Assembly: GCF_000378945.1 (NCBI RefSeq) | Contig: NZ_KB900539.1 | Span: 1,590,527-1,654,526, forward strand | Direction: 5' to 3' | Origin: Methyloversatilis universalis EHg5 | Lineage (GTDB): Bacteria > Pseudomonadota > Gammaproteobacteria > Burkholderiales > Rhodocyclaceae | Length of the DNA: 64,000 nucleotides | Shown: in pieces, positions 29,418 through 37,812 of the stretch | How positions within the stretch are numbered: the first letter of the stretch is position 1 | Layout of the letters: each line of letters opens with the position of its first letter | Made by a program: the position numbers and the translations under genes | Notes under the pieces: generated by a model | The model's database searches: none | Told to the model about the DNA's origin: nothing | The model's input: only the letters and a program-made list of their open reading frames with translations

Positions 29418-30473
29418 TTATCTCGAAAACACTTTAAGTTCTGTGGATGAGGGGGCCTGTCCGGCGGCCGTGTCGATTACGCCGCGCTCGGTCACGATGG
29501 CGCTCACCAGCGCGGCCGGGGTCACGTCAAAGGCCGGATTGGCGACCTGCCGGCTGCCGTCGAGCACGCTGACGCCGCCTTCGGCGCCGCGCACGATCCG
29601 CACCTCGTCGCCGCTGCGTTCCTCGATCGGGATTGCGTCGCCGTCGGCGCAGGCCAGGTCTATGGTCGACCACGGTGCGGCCACCCAGAAGGGCCGCGCG
29701 TGCGCGCGTGCCGCCAGCGCCTTCAGATAGCTGCCCACCTTGTTCGCGGTGTCGCCATTGGCGGCGATGCGGTCGGCGCCGATCACCACCGCGTCGACCT
29801 TGCCTTCGCGCATCAGCTGACCGGCGGCGTTGTCGGCGATCACCGTGTGCGGCACGCCGGCGCGGGCCAGTTCCCACGAGGTGAGCAGACCCTGGTTGCG
29901 CGGCCGGGTTTCCGACACCCACACGTGGATGTCCAGCCCGGCCTGCCGTGCGAGATAGATGCCGGACAGCGCGGTGCCCCAGCCGGTGGTGGCCAGCCAG
30001 CCGGCGTTGCAGTGGGTCATCAGGTCGATGCGGCCGGTCGCCGGCAGTGCGCGGATCAGCGTCAGCGTATGTTCGCCGATGGCGCGGTTGGCGGCGCGGT
30101 CCTCGTCGCAGATCGTCAGTGCTTCATGCCACGCGGCATCGGCGCGGGCCGACGGGGCCAGCGGCTGCACCGCGCGACTGACCCGGTCCAGCGCCCAGGC
30201 CAGATTCACCGCGGTCGGCCGGGTCGCGGCCAGCATGCGTCGTGCGGCGTCGAGCGCCGCATCGTCGGCTGCCTCGCGCAGCGCCAGCGCCAGACCGAAG
30301 GCGCCGATGGCACCGATCAGCGGCGCGCCGCGCACCTGCATGGTGGCGATCGCGTGCGCCGCCTGCGCGGCGGTGTCGACGCGCAGTTCGTGCTCGGCGA
30401 AGGGCAGGCGGGTCTGGTCGAGAATGTGGAGCACATCGTCAGCGATGCGCAGCGGACTGGGCGTGTCGTTCAT
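29418..30473 (-). CDS. mtnA: S-methyl-5-thioribose-1-phosphate isomerase
   Basis: A 351-residue eIF2B-fold isomerase converting methylthioribose 1-phosphate to methylthioribulose 1-phosphate. Family motifs are in order: MQVRGAPLIGAIGAFG, THCNAGWLATTGWGTALS (active-site Cys), VSETRPRNQG, and the catalytic Asp in VIGADRIAANGDTANKVG. It ends with ELKVFSR. MTA phosphorylase is not in the window. It is divergent from a methionine aminotransferase, another step of methionine salvage, with 65 bp between them. No mtnBCD genes of the classic pathway are seen here; a class II aldolase follows instead. Confidence 0.96.
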   Translation of the reverse strand: MNDTPSPLRIADDVLHILDQTRLPFAEHELRVDTAAQAAHAIATMQVRGAPLIGAIGAFGLALALREAADDAALDAARRMLAATRPTAVNLAWALDRVSRAVQPLAPSARADAAWHEALTICDEDRAANRAIGEHTLTLIRALPATGRIDLMTHCNAGWLATTGWGTALSGIYLARQAGLDIHVWVSETRPRNQGLLTSWELARAGVPHTVIADNAAGQLMREGKVDAVVIGADRIAANGDTANKVGSYLKALAARAHARPFWVAAPWSTIDLACADGDAIPIEERSGDEVRIVRGAEGGVSVLDGSRQVANPAFDVTPAALVSAIVTERGVIDTAAGQAPSSTELKVFSR

Positions 30474-30538
30474 GGAGCGCGTGAGGTGAGCCGTATTGCG
30501 TCGGGGCCTGAAGCATAATCCGGGCTCCCAGCAAAACG

Positions 30539-31705
30539 ATGTCTGCCATGCAGGATTACAGCGGCCGCGTGCCGTCCAAGCTGCCCGATGTGGGCACCAC
30601 GATCTTCACCGTCATTTCGCGTGAAGCCGCCGAACTGGGCGCGCTCAACCTGTCGCAGGGTTTTCCCGACTTCACTGCCGGGCCGGAACTGTTCGACGCG
30701 GTGGCGCGCCACATGCACGCCGGCCACAACCAGTATTCGCCGATGGCCGGCCAGCCGGCGCTGCGCGCCGCGGTGTCGGCCAAGATGGCAGCGGTGTATG
30801 GCGCGCAGTACGACCCGGAAAGCGAGATCACCATTACCGCCGGCGCCACCCAGGCCGTCTATACCGCGATCACCGCGCTGGCCGGTGCGGGCGACGAAGT
30901 GATCATTTTCGAGCCGGCCTTCGACAGCTATCTGCCGGGCATCCGGCTGGCGGGTGCGACGCCGGTATTCATCCGGCTGGAAGCGCCGCACTTCCTGCCC
31001 GACTGGGACGCGGTGGCGCGTGCCATCACGCCGCGCACCCGGCTCATTATCACCAACACGCCGCACAATCCGACCGGCGCCACCTGGTCGCTCGATGACC
31101 AGCGCCGGCTGGCCGCGCTGTGCGACGGCCGCGACATCCTGGTCATTTCGGACGAGGTGTACGAACACATCATGTTCGACGGCCGCGAGCACGCCAGCGC
31201 CTGCCGCGTACCGGAACTGGCGGCGCGCACGCTGCTGGTGTCCAGCTTCGGCAAGACCTTTCACGTGACCGGCTGGAAAGTGGGCTTCGTCTGTGCGCCG
31301 CCGTCGCTGACCGCCGAATTCCGCCGCGTGCATCAGTTCAACGTGTTCGCGGTGAACACGCCCTGCCAGCTCGGGCTGGCGGATTACATGGCGGACGCCT
31401 CGCGCTATCTCGATCTCGGCGCCTTCTATCAGAAGAAGCGCGACGACTTCCGTGCCCGCATGGCCGGGGCGCGCTTCGAACTGCTGGACTGCGCAGGCAC
31501 CTATTTCCAGCTCGCCCGCTACGACGCGATCAGCGACGAGCCGGACGCCGCATTCGTGCGCCGGCTGATGCGCGAAGCCGGCGTGGCTACCATACCGGTG
31601 TCCGCCTTCCACCACGATGGCTTCGACGCGAAGCTCATCCGTTTCTGCTTCGCCAAGAGCGAAGCGCTCATTGAACAGGCGTGCGAGCGCCTGTGCGCTT
31701 ACTGA
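30539..31705 (+). CDS. PLP-dependent methionine aminotransferase (YbdL family)
   Basis: A 388-residue class I/II aminotransferase. The PLP Lys is in SSFGKTFHVTGWKVG, the phosphate-binding Arg near the C-terminus is in KLIRFCFAKS, and LSQGFPDF with NTPHNPTG are the usual substrate and cofactor motifs. The close match of these to E. coli YbdL/MtnE-like enzymes, and its place divergent from mtnA, indicate the last step of methionine salvage: 2-oxo-4-methylthiobutyrate to methionine. The small S4-domain gene follows within 6 bp. Kynurenine aminotransferase activity is a possible side function in this family. Confidence 0.88.
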   Translation: MSAMQDYSGRVPSKLPDVGTTIFTVISREAAELGALNLSQGFPDFTAGPELFDAVARHMHAGHNQYSPMAGQPALRAAVSAKMAAVYGAQYDPESEITITAGATQAVYTAITALAGAGDEVIIFEPAFDSYLPGIRLAGATPVFIRLEAPHFLPDWDAVARAITPRTRLIITNTPHNPTGATWSLDDQRRLAALCDGRDILVISDEVYEHIMFDGREHASACRVPELAARTLLVSSFGKTFHVTGWKVGFVCAPPSLTAEFRRVHQFNVFAVNTPCQLGLADYMADASRYLDLGAFYQKKRDDFRARMAGARFELLDCAGTYFQLARYDAISDEPDAAFVRRLMREAGVATIPVSAFHHDGFDAKLIRFCFAKSEALIEQACERLCAY

Positions 31706-31710
31706 AAGTG

Positions 31711-31935
31711 ATGATGGAAAACGTCGATTTCGAACTGCGGGGCGAGTATGTGGCCCTGTGCGATCTGCTGAAGATTGCCGGTGTGGTCACCAGTGGTGGC
31801 GAGGGCAAGGCCCGCGTCGACGCGGGCGGCGTGAGGGTGGATGGCCAGCCGGAATCGCGCCGCACCGCCAAGATACGCGCCGGTCAGGTGGTGGAGTGCG
31901 ACGGCGTGCGGGTCAAGGTGCGCGCTGCGGCCTGA
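31711..31935 (+). CDS. S4-domain RNA-binding protein, YbcJ family
   Basis: A 74-residue protein consisting almost entirely of one S4 domain: LCDLLKIAGVVTSGGEGKARVDAGGVRVDGQPE, like E. coli YbcJ. It probably binds structured RNA, perhaps rRNA; no partner is known. Two tandem ATGs (31711 and 31714) are possible starts. It begins 5 bp after the aminotransferase stop and is likely cotranscribed. It converges with hpnE, 13 bp between stops. Confidence 0.85.
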   Translation: MMENVDFELRGEYVALCDLLKIAGVVTSGGEGKARVDAGGVRVDGQPESRRTAKIRAGQVVECDGVRVKVRAAA

Positions 31936-31948
31936 GCGGCCGCCACGC

Positions 31949-33211
31949 TTAGCGGGACAGCCTGCGTGCGGCGGCGAAGCCGCTGCGCACCGCCGCCTCC
32001 AGCGTGGCCGGGTAGTCGGGAATGAGGTAGTCGCCGGCCAGCGCGATGCGCGGGTCGGTTGGCAGCTCGATGGCAGCCCGGCCGGGCGTGCAGCGGAAGG
32101 TGGCGCGGCGTTCGCTGATGGTGCGTACCCACAGCGGTTCCGGCAGCGCCAGGAACTGCCGCTTCAGCGCGGCCAGCACGCGGCTTTCGACCTCTTCGCG
32201 GCTGCCGCGGGCGGCGGACACCACGCAGGCCAGCAGACCGGGCGGGCCGCCGAGCGCACCGCGGTCGAACACCCAGTGCGGTTCGCCGTCGACGAAGCCA
32301 GTCATGGCGGACGGCAGGCGGGTTTGGGCATCGCAGGCCACATAGACGGTGCTGATGGCTTCGTACTCCAGCGCGTGCACCGCGCGCGAGATCGGGTCCA
32401 GCGCCGGCAGGCCGTCGAGCAGCGCCGGCAGCTGATGCGGGCTGGTGGCGAAAACCACCCGCTCCGCGCTGTGAAGCTGTTCGCCGCAGTCCAGTTCGAA
32501 GCCGTCCGCCGTTTCGCGCACGCTGCGCACCCGGGTGCCGCAATGCACCGCCACGCCGCGCGCTCGCAGCCAGAACAGCGCCGGCTCCGGCAGCAGGGTG
32601 CCGAGGTCGGCACGCGGCAGCAGCAGGTCGGCCGCACCGGGGCCGCCCATCAGGCTGTCGGCCAGCACGCGTGCGAATACCCGGGCGCTGGCGTCGTCGA
32701 TGCCGGTATTCAGTGCTGCCACGCACAGCGGCGCCCACAGGTGGCGTATGCAGCTTTCGGTCTGGCTGGTGCGGGCGAGCAGGGCGGCGACGCTTTCGTC
32801 CGCAGGCGGCGGCCGGCGGATCGCGCCCATCAGGCGCAGTGCGGCCAGGCGGTCACGCCAGCCCAGGCCGCGCGCGCCGATGAAGGCCAGCGCCAGCGCA
32901 AGCCGCGATGAGCCGCGCGCGCGCAGCGCAAAGCCGTCGTCGAACTCGAGTGCCAGCGGCAGGCGGTCGAACAGCGTGTCCGGGTCGGCACCGACGGTGC
33001 GCATCAGTGCCAGCGTTTCGCTGTAGGCCCCGATCAGGATGTGCTGGCCGTTGTCCAGCGGCAGGCCGTCCATGCGCACGGTGCGCGCACGACCGCCGGG
33101 CTGTGGCGCGGCCTCGAACAGCGTGGGCTGCAGCCCGCGGCGCACGCAGTCGACCGCACAGGCGAGCCCGGCCCAGCCGGCGCCGATGATGGCGATTGAA
33201 GTGCCCGGCAC
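31949..33211 (-). CDS. hpnE: Hydroxysqualene dehydroxylase (squalene-associated FAD-dependent desaturase)
   Basis: About 420 residues. The N-terminal FAD-binding motif GAGWAGLACA and the second motif GGRARTV identify an amine-oxidase/desaturase-like flavoprotein. The C-terminal ALAGDYLIPDYPATLEAAVRSG is the usual FAD-closing region. With HpnC and HpnD it makes squalene from farnesyl diphosphate by a reductive step. The start is uncertain: a GTG at 33211 lies 8 bp after the hpnD stop and gives MPGTSIAIIGAGWAG; a GTG at 33244 would overlap hpnD by 25 bp. Ribosome-binding sequence is weak for both. Confidence 0.93.
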   Translation of the reverse strand: MPGTSIAIIGAGWAGLACAVDCVRRGLQPTLFEAAPQPGGRARTVRMDGLPLDNGQHILIGAYSETLALMRTVGADPDTLFDRLPLALEFDDGFALRARGSSRLALALAFIGARGLGWRDRLAALRLMGAIRRPPPADESVAALLARTSQTESCIRHLWAPLCVAALNTGIDDASARVFARVLADSLMGGPGAADLLLPRADLGTLLPEPALFWLRARGVAVHCGTRVRSVRETADGFELDCGEQLHSAERVVFATSPHQLPALLDGLPALDPISRAVHALEYEAISTVYVACDAQTRLPSAMTGFVDGEPHWVFDRGALGGPPGLLACVVSAARGSREEVESRVLAALKRQFLALPEPLWVRTISERRATFRCTPGRAAIELPTDPRIALAGDYLIPDYPATLEAAVRSGFAAARRLSR

Positions 33212-33219
33212 CGGAGCGC

Positions 33220-34053
33220 TCAGTTCTTCAGCCAGGTTTTCCACGCCAGCCACAGCTTGCGCAGCGGCGTGAGCGCGATGCGCCGGTCGAGCACGCGGCA
33301 GCCGTCGCGCTCGATCTCGTCGAGCAGGGTGCGGTAGATGGCGGCCATCACCAGCCCCGGGCGCTGGGCCGAGCGGTCCTGCGCCGGCAGCGCAGCCATC
33401 GCCTGGTCGTAGTACTGGCGCGCACGCGCGATCTGGAATTCCATCAGCTGCCGGAATTCGTCGCTGTAGCGCGCGTTCAGGATGTCGGCCGCGCGCACGT
33501 TGAAGCGCTGCAGTTCTTCCACCGGCAGGTAGATGCGGCCGCGCCGCGCGTCCTCGCCCACGTCGCGGATGATGTTGGTGAGCTGGAAGGCGATGCCCAG
33601 GTCGTGCGCGTATTTCTGCGTGTCGCGGTGAGTGGAGCCGAAGATCTGCGACGCCAGCAGCCCGACCACCGAGGCGACCCGGTAGCAGTAGAGCTGCAGG
33701 CCCTTGAAGTCGAGATAGCGCGACTGGTCGAGATCCATTTCCATGCCGTCGATGATTTCGAGCAGCTGTTCGCGCGGCAGGCCGTAGTCGCGGATGGCCG
33801 GCAGCAGTGCCAGACAGACCGGATGCTCCGGCGTGCCGTCGAAGCAGGCATGGATCTGGGCGCGCCACCAGGCGAGCTGGGTGCGGGCGATGCCGGCGTC
33901 GTCGGTTTCGTCGACCACGTCATCCACCTCGCGGCAGAAGGCGTACAGCGCGGTGATTGCGCGGCGGCGCGGCGGCGGCAGGAACAGGAAGCTGTAGTAG
34001 AAGGACGAGCCGCTCTTGGCGGCCTTGTCCTGACAGTATTCGTCGGGGGTCAT
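33220..34053 (-). CDS. hpnD: Presqualene diphosphate synthase
   Basis: A 277-residue squalene/phytoene-synthase-family enzyme that joins two farnesyl diphosphates to presqualene diphosphate. Both Asp-rich motifs are intact: REVDDVVDE and LTNIIRDVGEDARRGRIYLP. The DEYCQDKAAKSGSSFYYSF start is typical of HpnD rather than of eukaryotic squalene synthase. Its ATG overlaps the hpnC stop (ATGA), and hpnE follows, so the three are one translationally coupled unit. Confidence 0.96.
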   Translation of the reverse strand: MTPDEYCQDKAAKSGSSFYYSFLFLPPPRRRAITALYAFCREVDDVVDETDDAGIARTQLAWWRAQIHACFDGTPEHPVCLALLPAIRDYGLPREQLLEIIDGMEMDLDQSRYLDFKGLQLYCYRVASVVGLLASQIFGSTHRDTQKYAHDLGIAFQLTNIIRDVGEDARRGRIYLPVEELQRFNVRAADILNARYSDEFRQLMEFQIARARQYYDQAMAALPAQDRSAQRPGLVMAAIYRTLLDEIERDGCRVLDRRIALTPLRKLWLAWKTWLKN

Positions 34054-34883
34054 CGGTCGGTCAGGGCCCTGAACAGGATCAGCGGCCAGTCGGTTCGGCC
34101 CAGTTTCGGGCGATGGCGGAAGACATCGTAATCGACCTGTTCAATGCGCTGCAAAATGCGCAGCCCGCCCTGCACGATCAGGCGCAGTTCCCAGCCCAGC
34201 CGTCCGGGCAGGCGGCGGGTGAGCGGCAGGCCCGAGCGCATCAGCGCGCGGGCCTCATCGATCAGGTGTTTCATCATGGCGCGGAAGGCGTCGTCACAGC
34301 GCGCTTCGCGCAGCTGCGACTCGGTCACGCCGAAGCGCGCCAGCGTGTCCAGTGGAATGTAGATGCGGCCGGGCGGGTTGCCGTCCGGATTCTTCTTCAG
34401 ATCGATCGCCACGTCCTGCCAGTGGTTGATCACCTGCAGCGCGCTGCAGATCGCGTCCGACTGCGCGAGGCTGGGCGCGTCATCGACCTTGTACAGACAG
34501 AGCAGCAGCCGGCCGATCGGGTCGGCCGAGCGGCGGCAGTAGTCGCGCAGTTCGGCGTCATCGGCGTAGCGGGTTTTCACCACGTCCTGCGCGAAGGCGT
34601 CGAGCAGGTCGTGCAGCAGCGGCAGCGGCAGCGACCAGGCGCGCACCGCGCGGGCGAGGCGGGCGTGTATCGGGTCGTCCGGCATGCCGCCACCTTCGAT
34701 GACGCGCAGCTGGGCGCGGCACAGTTCGAGCGCGGCCAGACGGGCTTCGGGCGCGGCATCACCTTCGTCGGCGATGTCGTCCGCATTGCGGGCGAACCAG
34801 TAGAGGGCCGACACCGGCTCGCGCAGCGCGGGCGGCATCAGCACGGACGCGACCGGGAAGTTTTCGTAGTGATCGACCGACAT
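34050..34883 (-). CDS. hpnC: Hydroxysqualene synthase
   Basis: A 277-residue squalene/phytoene-synthase-family protein that turns presqualene diphosphate into hydroxysqualene. It starts MSVDHYENFPVASVLMPPALR, the standard HpnC N-terminus, with ARNADDIADEGD and NHWQDVAIDLKKN as its two Asp-rich motifs. The ATG at 34883 matches this start; a longer frame upstream runs into the tRNA promoter. A TATACT sits only 10 bp before the ATG, so the transcript may be leaderless or very short-leadered. The squalene cyclase gene (shc) is not in the window. Confidence 0.95.
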   Translation of the reverse strand: MSVDHYENFPVASVLMPPALREPVSALYWFARNADDIADEGDAAPEARLAALELCRAQLRVIEGGGMPDDPIHARLARAVRAWSLPLPLLHDLLDAFAQDVVKTRYADDAELRDYCRRSADPIGRLLLCLYKVDDAPSLAQSDAICSALQVINHWQDVAIDLKKNPDGNPPGRIYIPLDTLARFGVTESQLREARCDDAFRAMMKHLIDEARALMRSGLPLTRRLPGRLGWELRLIVQGGLRILQRIEQVDYDVFRHRPKLGRTDWPLILFRALTDR

Positions 34884-34928
34884 GGGGCGCCGAGTATACC
34901 GGGGGCGGGTGTACAATCCGCGCCGCGT

Positions 34929-35013
34929 GCCCAGGTGGCGAAATTGGTAGACGCACCAGATTTAGGTTCTGGCGCCGCAAGGTGTGGAGGTTCGAGTCCT
35001 CTCCTGGGCACCA
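34929..35013 (+). tRNA. tRNA-Leu (anticodon TAG)
   Basis: An 85-nt class II tRNA with encoded CCA. The acceptor stem pairs GCCCAGG with CCTGGGC. The anticodon stem CCAGA/TCTGG encloses the loop TTTAGGT, anticodon TAG at 34963-34965, reading CUA. The T loop is GGTTCGAGTCC. A long variable arm is present. TACAAT at 34912-34917 is a candidate -10. Confidence 0.97.
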
Positions 35014-35047
35014 GCCGGACGATCCGGCTGGGTCACGCAGACGCAGG

Positions 35048-35674
35048 TCAGGCCGGCTTTCTGGCCACCATGCCGATCAGTGCAGAGCGTCCGCAATGGG
35101 CGCTGCCTTCATCGAGCACGTCCTCGTACTCGTCCAGGTGTTCGATCTCCAGCCCGGCAAAGGCTTCGCGCAGCAGCGCGGCGGTATACAGGTTCTCGAC
35201 CGCGGACGGCCCGCCGGTGCGGTATTCCAGCTGTTTCGGCGTATAGCCCTGCAGCACGATGCGGCCACCCGGGCGCAGCGTACGCTGCAGCCGCTCGAAC
35301 AGCGCCGCGCGCTCCTCCGGGCCGGCGAACTGTATGAATACCGCCACCACCAGATCGAAGGTTTCGTCCGGATAGATCCAGTTCAGCGCATCGGCCAGCG
35401 CGAAATCCACCTTCACGCCGCGCGAGGCGGCCAGCGCTTCGGCCTTCTCGATGGCCACCGGCGACAGTTCGGTGGCGGTCACGTCCAGCCCCTGTTCCGC
35501 CAGCCACACCGCGTTGCGGCCTTCGCCGTCGGCCACGCTGAGCGCGCGCATGCCGGGGGCGAGCAGGGCGGCCTGGGCCGCCAGATAGCGGTTGGGCGCG
35601 GTGCCGAACAGATAGGCCTCACCGGCCGCGCGGTAACGGTCGGACCAGAAATCCTGTGCGTCAGCGAAGCTCAT
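35048..35674 (-). CDS. Class I SAM-dependent methyltransferase
   Basis: A 208-residue methyltransferase. SAM-binding motif I is LSVADGEGRNAVWLAEQG (Asp/Gly pattern), the motif II acidic residue is in VTATELSP, and motif IV is in DLVVAVFIQFAG. The N-terminal FWSDRYRAAGEAYLFGTAPNRYLA resembles TehB/thiopurine-methyltransferase-like small-molecule methyltransferases. The substrate is not known. It lies 24 bp downstream of ribA on the same strand. Confidence 0.88.
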   Translation of the reverse strand: MSFADAQDFWSDRYRAAGEAYLFGTAPNRYLAAQAALLAPGMRALSVADGEGRNAVWLAEQGLDVTATELSPVAIEKAEALAASRGVKVDFALADALNWIYPDETFDLVVAVFIQFAGPEERAALFERLQRTLRPGGRIVLQGYTPKQLEYRTGGPSAVENLYTAALLREAFAGLEIEHLDEYEDVLDEGSAHCGRSALIGMVARKPA

Positions 35675-35698
35675 CGAGTGTGTCCCCGGCGGCCAGGT

Positions 35699-36382
35699 TC
35701 AGTCCTGGATGTGGCCCATGCGCTGGGCCTTGGTGGCCAGATAGCGATGGTTCATCGGGTTGGCGCCGGCATGTAGCGGAATGCGCTCGACCACTTCGAC
35801 GCCTTCGTGCTCCAGCGCACGCACCTTGAGCGGGTTGTTGGTGAGCAGGCGGGCCTGACGGATGCCGAGGCTGCGCACGATGTGGGCGGCGTAGCGGTAG
35901 TCGCGCGCGTCGTCCTCGAAACCCAGCATGCGGTTGGCGTCCACGGTGTCGGCGCCGGTGTCCTGCAGCGCATAGGCGCGGATCTTGTTGATCAGCCCGA
36001 TGCCGCGGCCTTCCTGCCGCAGATAGACCAGTGCGCCGCGGCCTTCCGCCGCGATCGCGCGCAGCGAGGCTTCGAGCTGCGGTCCGCAGTCGCAGCGCAG
36101 GCTGAACAGCGTGTCACCGGTCAGGCATTCCGAATGCAGGCGCAGCATGACCGGCACACCGTCGCTGAAATCGCCCAGCGTCAGCGCCACGTGTTCGAGG
36201 CCGGTGGACGGGTCCTGATAGCCGTGCAGCGTGAAATCGGCCCAGCGGGTGGGCAGGCGGCACACGACTTCGGACGGCGCGCCGGCCTGTGGCAGGGCAT
36301 CGGCCGGATGCCGGCCGGCGGTGTCGCCATCCGGCAGGTGGCCGATGGCGCGGTACTTCTTGTCACTGGTTGGGGTGCTCAT
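35699..36382 (-). CDS. ribA: GTP cyclohydrolase II
   Basis: First step of riboflavin synthesis. A 227-residue stand-alone enzyme with the zinc cysteines Cys86, Cys97 and Cys99 (ECLTGDTLFSLRCDCG), followed by LRQEGRGIGL and the closing TNNPLKVRALE. The first 35 residues are an extra, less conserved N-terminus ahead of the catalytic domain. No fused DHBP synthase (RibB) is present. The ATG at 36382 gives MSTPTSDKKYRAIGHLP; an upstream extension is low complexity. No FMN riboswitch is visible in the 247 bp upstream. Confidence 0.96.
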   Translation of the reverse strand: MSTPTSDKKYRAIGHLPDGDTAGRHPADALPQAGAPSEVVCRLPTRWADFTLHGYQDPSTGLEHVALTLGDFSDGVPVMLRLHSECLTGDTLFSLRCDCGPQLEASLRAIAAEGRGALVYLRQEGRGIGLINKIRAYALQDTGADTVDANRMLGFEDDARDYRYAAHIVRSLGIRQARLLTNNPLKVRALEHEGVEVVERIPLHAGANPMNHRYLATKAQRMGHIQD

Positions 36383-36571
36383 CGACAGCTTTTCGTTCGG
36401 TGGCCCGCACCGCATCGGTGCGGGCGGGCGAGGGCCGTAAGTATGGCGCATGTCGCGCCGCAATAGACCGGCTCAGTGTAATCAGCATGCGGGCGCCTGC
36501 AGCACAGGCGCACTGACGATACCGTTCAAATCGATTGCAGGCGTATCCGTACAGCGCTGAACGCCAACATG

Positions 36572-36603
36572 AAAAAGCCCCGGTCCTTGCGGAACCGGGG
36601 CTT
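36572..36603 (-). terminator. Rho-independent terminator of the iron-binding protein gene
   Basis: AAGCCCCGGT pairs with ACCGGGGCTT around a nine-base loop, followed on the minus strand by TTTTT. It lies 27 bp after the stop of the iron-binding protein gene. Confidence 0.88.
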
Positions 36604-36629
36604 GCGGCCGAAACCGGCGCGTGCGGCGA

Positions 36630-37658
36630 TCAGCGATAGCCGGCGCGGTCGAACACTTTCTGGGCCTGGGCGGTGGTGCGGGCCAGATCGCCGACGTTGA
36701 GCGTGTCGGCCTTGAAATTGCCGAGCGACTTCAGTTCCGGATTGGACACGATCGCCGACTTCACCACCGGCCATTCATTGTTGCCGTTGGCGAAATAGGC
36801 CTGGGCTTCGTCCGACGCCAGGTATTCCAGGAACTTGACCGCGGCCTCCTTGTTCGGCGCGGTCTTCAGCATGCCGCCACCGGAAATGTTGATGTGGGTG
36901 CCGAAGCTGGACTGGTTGGGCCACACCACGCCCACCTTTTCCATCATCGCGCGGTCTTCCGACTTGGTCGAACGCAGCACACGCACCAGATAGTAGGTGT
37001 TGGACACCGCGACATCGCATTCGCCGGCCGCCACCGCCTTGATCTGATCGGTGTCGCCGCCCTTGGGTGCGCGGGCGAAATTGGCGACCACGCCACGTGC
37101 CCATTCTTCAGTCTTCGCTTCGCCCCAGTGCTGGATCAGCGCGGCGCCAAGCGACACGTTGTACGGGTGGGCGCCCGAGCGCGAGCACAGCTTGCCCTTC
37201 AGTGCCGGCTTGGCCAGGTCTTCGTAATTGGCCACGTCCGAAGATTTCAGCTTGAGCTTGTTGTAGATGATGACGCGGGCGCGCGTCGAGAACGCGAACC
37301 AGCCGTTGTCCGGGTCGCGCAGGTGGGCCGGGATGCGTTCTTCCAGCACCGCGGACTTGACCGGCGCGAACAGGCCCATGGCGTCGGCCTGCGCCAGACG
37401 CGCGGCATCCACCGTGATGAACACGTCGGCCGGGCTGTTCGCGCCCTCGTTGCGGATGCGCTCGACCAGCTCTTCTTCCTTGCCTTCGATGCGGTTGATC
37501 TTGATGCCGGTCTGGCGGGTGAAGTTCGAGTACAGCGCCTCGTCGGTCTGGTAATGACGTGCGGAGTAGAGATTGAGCACCTTTTCCTGGGCGATGGCCG
37601 GGGACAGCGCCAGTGCGGCGGCCACGGCGGTGGCGATGCGGATCATGCGGGCTTTCAT
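36630..37658 (-). CDS. Ferric-iron ABC transporter substrate-binding protein, FbpA/FutA type
   Basis: A 342-residue periplasmic protein with signal peptide MIRIATAVAAALALSPAIAQ. The sequence KVLNLYSARHYQTDEALYSNF and later SNTYYLVRVLR are the Tyr-rich ferric-ion-binding regions of the FutA-like branch. It captures Fe3+ for an ABC permease that is not encoded here. The ATG at 37658 follows GGAG. Expression is probably iron-repressed: a good Fur box sits between it and the divergent DUF2325 gene. A terminator follows, so it is a single-gene unit. Confidence 0.93.
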   Translation of the reverse strand: MKARMIRIATAVAAALALSPAIAQEKVLNLYSARHYQTDEALYSNFTRQTGIKINRIEGKEEELVERIRNEGANSPADVFITVDAARLAQADAMGLFAPVKSAVLEERIPAHLRDPDNGWFAFSTRARVIIYNKLKLKSSDVANYEDLAKPALKGKLCSRSGAHPYNVSLGAALIQHWGEAKTEEWARGVVANFARAPKGGDTDQIKAVAAGECDVAVSNTYYLVRVLRSTKSEDRAMMEKVGVVWPNQSSFGTHINISGGGMLKTAPNKEAAVKFLEYLASDEAQAYFANGNNEWPVVKSAIVSNPELKSLGNFKADTLNVGDLARTTAQAQKVFDRAGYR

Positions 37659-37778
37659 GAGAACTCCGGAGATGAGCGGTTCATTGCGGGCAGGCGCGCA
37701 GGAGGGCGGCCGATGCCGACGCGGGCGGAAATTATCAGAAGCATTTCGTAATTGCAAACCATTCGCAATTGCATTATT

Positions 37779-37800
37779 GTGAATGCGAATCGTTCTCATA
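37779..37800. promoter_or_regulatory. Fur box in the divergent iron promoter
   Basis: GTGAATGCGAATCGTTCTCATA resembles classic Fur sites of the form AATGAGAATCATTCTCAT with two mismatches. It lies 13 bp before the DUF2325 ATG and about 120 bp before the iron-binding protein start. A second, weaker inverted motif (CATTCGCAATTGCATT) lies just left of it, suggesting tandem Fur binding. Confidence 0.65.
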
Positions 37801-37812
37801 AAGGATGTTCGC

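Noticed and set aside
36383-36629. An FMN riboswitch upstream of ribA
   Set aside because: No conserved RFN-element segments are present; the only strong structure is the terminator at 36572-36603 that belongs to the iron-binding protein gene.
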